From Bacteriovorax sp. (lineage in GTDB: Bacteria; Bdellovibrionota; Bacteriovoracia; Bacteriovoracales; Bacteriovoracaceae): DNA of 35,121 nucleotides. The position numbers and the translations under genes are program-made. The stretch lies in contig JACMRM010000284.1 in assembly GCA_014376445.1 (NCBI GenBank), positions 1-35,121 of the forward strand. The letters are read 5' to 3'. This document shows, piece after piece, positions 33,460 through 35,121 of this stretch (position 1 is its first letter; each line of letters opens with the position of its first letter). The notes beneath the pieces were generated by a model. The model was not told the origin of the DNA, searched no databases, and worked only from the letters and a program-made list of their open reading frames with translations.

Positions 33460-34558
33460 TAGGCTTTTCCAACAGGCGATAACTTAGTTCAGTCAGAAAA
33501 GCTGTTAAAATAATCCATATTCCTGCCATCTGATTAACAGAAAGATGATTTCCTTTCGACACATACTCATTAACCATTATTTCTGCAGGAATGTGAATAA
33601 GATAAAGTCCATATGAACGGCTGCCAATCCAATTTAATAAGGGTGTAATAAATTTAAGTCGTAAAAGGTAATTAGTTTCAAATGTTGCGACCACAACAAG
33701 AACTGCTGCTGAAATAGCAAAGAGTAAATGATTAAACCGGTCAGCATCTTGATAGTCACTGAAAATGGCCGGAACGATCAAAATCCCAAGTAAACAGATG
33801 ATGCTTATGATCCAGACCTGTAATCTAGATGGAGAAAAATATTTTTTGAATTGAATCTCTTGATTGAGAATGTAAACTATCACGCCAATGCATAGGGCAT
33901 CAAACCTGTTGTGTGAAGCAAACCTGATCCATGACCAGGTATCCTCCGCTGAAATAGCGACTGGAGCATTAATGAATCTGAAAACAAAAGCAATAAGAAC
34001 TGATAAAACTAAAAGCCATTTAAGTCTTTTGTAATTGGAAGGAACAAAAATAAAAAATAGAGGAAGAATGAAATAAAATTGTTCTTCAACTGATAAACTC
34101 CAATAATGTCCTAGCAGCCTCGGCACAAAATTGAAGATATAAAAATAATTATAAGTAAAAGTCATGATACTGGTAAACTCTCTAGCCAGATCAATCATCT
34201 CAAGACCCAGATATTCTTCCTGGATAGAAAGCCAGATCAATATCAGTGGAATCACTGCCCAGATAATGGCCATCGGAAGAATTCTTGCCAATCGTTTGTA
34301 GTAAAAATTTTTTAATTGTCTAAAGCTTAACTTTAATCGTTCAAAAAATGTAGATTCTTCAGGAAAAGCGGGAAAACTTCTTAAAAGAGAAAGGCTTACA
34401 ACATAGCCAGAAATGACAAAAAATAAATCCACTCCCGACCATCCATGTCTGAAAACTCTGGGAAAAATATCCTTAAGAAGATGGCAGTGAGCGAGCATCA
34501 CACCGATGACGGCCATGGCGCGGAGACGTTCAATCTCCATATTTTTTTTTGCAATCAT
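33428..34558 (-). CDS. Acyltransferase-3 (AT3) family O-acyltransferase
   Basis: A 376-residue AT3 protein. Marks are IERLRAMAVIGVMLAHCH (9-26, His24), GVDLFFVISGYVVSLSL (42-58), FYYKRLARILP (about 81-91) and YWSLSVEEQFYFILPLFF. It has about ten membrane helices and no C-terminal SGNH domain. It overlaps the GT4 gene upstream by 4 bases (ATGA) and the second AT3 gene tail-to-tail by 32 bases. Three AT3 proteins within 3.3 kb suggest several acylation positions on the surface glycan. Confidence 0.9.
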   Translation of the reverse strand: MIAKKNMEIERLRAMAVIGVMLAHCHLLKDIFPRVFRHGWSGVDLFFVISGYVVSLSLLRSFPAFPEESTFFERLKLSFRQLKNFYYKRLARILPMAIIWAVIPLILIWLSIQEEYLGLEMIDLAREFTSIMTFTYNYFYIFNFVPRLLGHYWSLSVEEQFYFILPLFFIFVPSNYKRLKWLLVLSVLIAFVFRFINAPVAISAEDTWSWIRFASHNRFDALCIGVIVYILNQEIQFKKYFSPSRLQVWIISIICLLGILIVPAIFSDYQDADRFNHLLFAISAAVLVVVATFETNYLLRLKFITPLLNWIGSRSYGLYLIHIPAEIMVNEYVSKGNHLSVNQMAGIWIILTAFLTELSYRLLEKPIISWARKFSV

Positions 34559-35121
34559 TTTAGAATCTCATTATAAGTTTGCATTGTTTCTTTCGCCATT
34601 GTCTTCCAGTCATATCTTCCGGCAACTGAAAATCCACTTTGCGTAAATTTTTCAAGTGAAATTTCATTTAGTTCTGCTTTTATGATAAGCTCAGAAAGTG
34701 CACCTGTCTTTATAGGATTAAAAAAGAAAGCTGCTTGATCTGTAATTTCTTTAAAGACTTCAATGTCAGAAACAATTAAAGGGGTGCCCATTTGCATAGC
34801 TTCAACCAAAGGAATGCCAAAGCCTTCAACAAGTGAAGGTATAATGAGCGCCTTTGCCTGCTGATAAGATGCAAATAAATCATCATCAGATAAATCTTCA
34901 CAAATCTGGATTGAAAGGTCAGAATTTTTAATTTTTTCTTGCAGAGAAGCTTCTGCAGAATTTAACTTTGAAATACATTTAAGATAAATTTGCTTTTTTA
35001 ATTTAAGCTGAGCAGCTTCCAGTTCATTAATGAGAAAAGAAATATTTTTTCTTTCTTCCAATCCTCCTACATAAAGATAAAAATCTTCTTTTTTGACTGA
35101 TCTATTTATCTGGTGTTTCGA
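34555..35121 (-). CDS. GT4-family glycosyltransferase, C-terminal part (5' cut by window edge)
   Basis: The frame is open to the right edge, so the gene is truncated by the window. The visible part is the GT4 donor domain: FYLYVGGLEERKNISFLINE opens it, followed by ICEDLSDDDLFASYQQA and EGFGIPLVEAM (E-x7-E), then SDIEVFKEI. The TTG at 35061 is inside the conserved VGGLEERKN motif and is not a real start. It overlaps the third AT3 gene by 4 bases. Confidence 0.88.
   Translation of the reverse strand, partial: SKHQINRSVKKEDFYLYVGGLEERKNISFLINELEAAQLKLKKQIYLKCISKLNSAEASLQEKIKNSDLSIQICEDLSDDDLFASYQQAKALIIPSLVEGFGIPLVEAMQMGTPLIVSDIEVFKEITDQAAFFFNPIKTGALSELIIKAELNEISLEKFTQSGFSVAGRYDWKTMAKETMQTYNEILK

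Noticed and set aside
1-35121. CRISPR array, insertion sequence, integrase or phage genes
   Set aside because: No regularly spaced repeats, transposase or integrase motifs were seen on either strand.

Overview
The window is AT-rich Gram-negative chromosome. It combines orphan housekeeping and envelope genes (truA, hrpB, an exported M13 peptidase, cheD) with a large Wzx/Wzy-type polysaccharide locus. The mix, and the AT-rich style with many TTG/GTG starts and weak Shine-Dalgarno sequences, would fit a Bdellovibrionota/Bacteriovoracales-like predator or relative. That placement is an inference from gene style, not something the sequence proves.

Layout. About 1-8.8 kb is unrelated single genes and short operons: the truA 3' end; a cupin protein; a scar holding remnants of a LysR regulator and a MazE/AbrB-like antitoxin; a leftward group of polysaccharide deacetylase, hrpB and M13 peptidase; a CheD whose catalytic cysteine position is Asp; and a YceI-like exported protein. 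About 9.0-35.1 kb is the polysaccharide locus. A rightward operon (9.0-16.3 kb) has two GT4 glycosyltransferases, two tandem degenerate BY-kinase-like P-loop proteins, a Wzz/GumC-type co-polymerase, a minimal SLBB protein and another GT4. It meets, stop codon to stop codon, a leftward operon (24.1-16.3 kb) of GT4, methyltransferase, Wzx-like flippase, methyltransferase and then a five-gene Dlt-like cassette. To the right lie a WecA-type initiating phosphoglycosyltransferase with GT4 and GT2 (24.2-27.4 kb, rightward), a Wzy-like polymerase/ligase with a GT4 (leftward), a GT4 with two acyltransferase-3 proteins (rightward), and a third acyltransferase-3 with a truncated GT4 (leftward).

The most interesting system is the cassette at 16261-20011 (minus strand). 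In transcription order it encodes a DltD-like SGNH protein, a DltB-like MBOAT, a 34-residue one-helix microprotein ending FGFQYEF, an acyl carrier protein, and a class II aminoacyl-tRNA-synthetase-like amino acid:[carrier protein] ligase. This has the logic of Gram-positive D-alanylation (DltA/B/C/D/X), but an aaRS homologue sits where the adenylation enzyme DltA should be, and the cassette lies inside a Gram-negative polysaccharide operon. The inferred pathway is: the ligase activates an amino acid and loads it on the carrier protein; the MBOAT passes it across the inner membrane, perhaps to the microprotein's C-terminal Tyr; the SGNH protein places it on the polysaccharide made by the surrounding genes. 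The microprotein lies in the only gap between the MBOAT and carrier-protein genes and is easily missed because of its length.

As a whole, the locus suggests a lipid-linked repeat unit started by the WecA-like enzyme, extended by GT4/GT2 enzymes, flipped by Wzx, polymerised by Wzy under Wzz control and decorated with methyl, O-acyl and possibly aminoacyl groups. No full-length Wza and no catalytically credible Wzc-type kinase are seen in this window.
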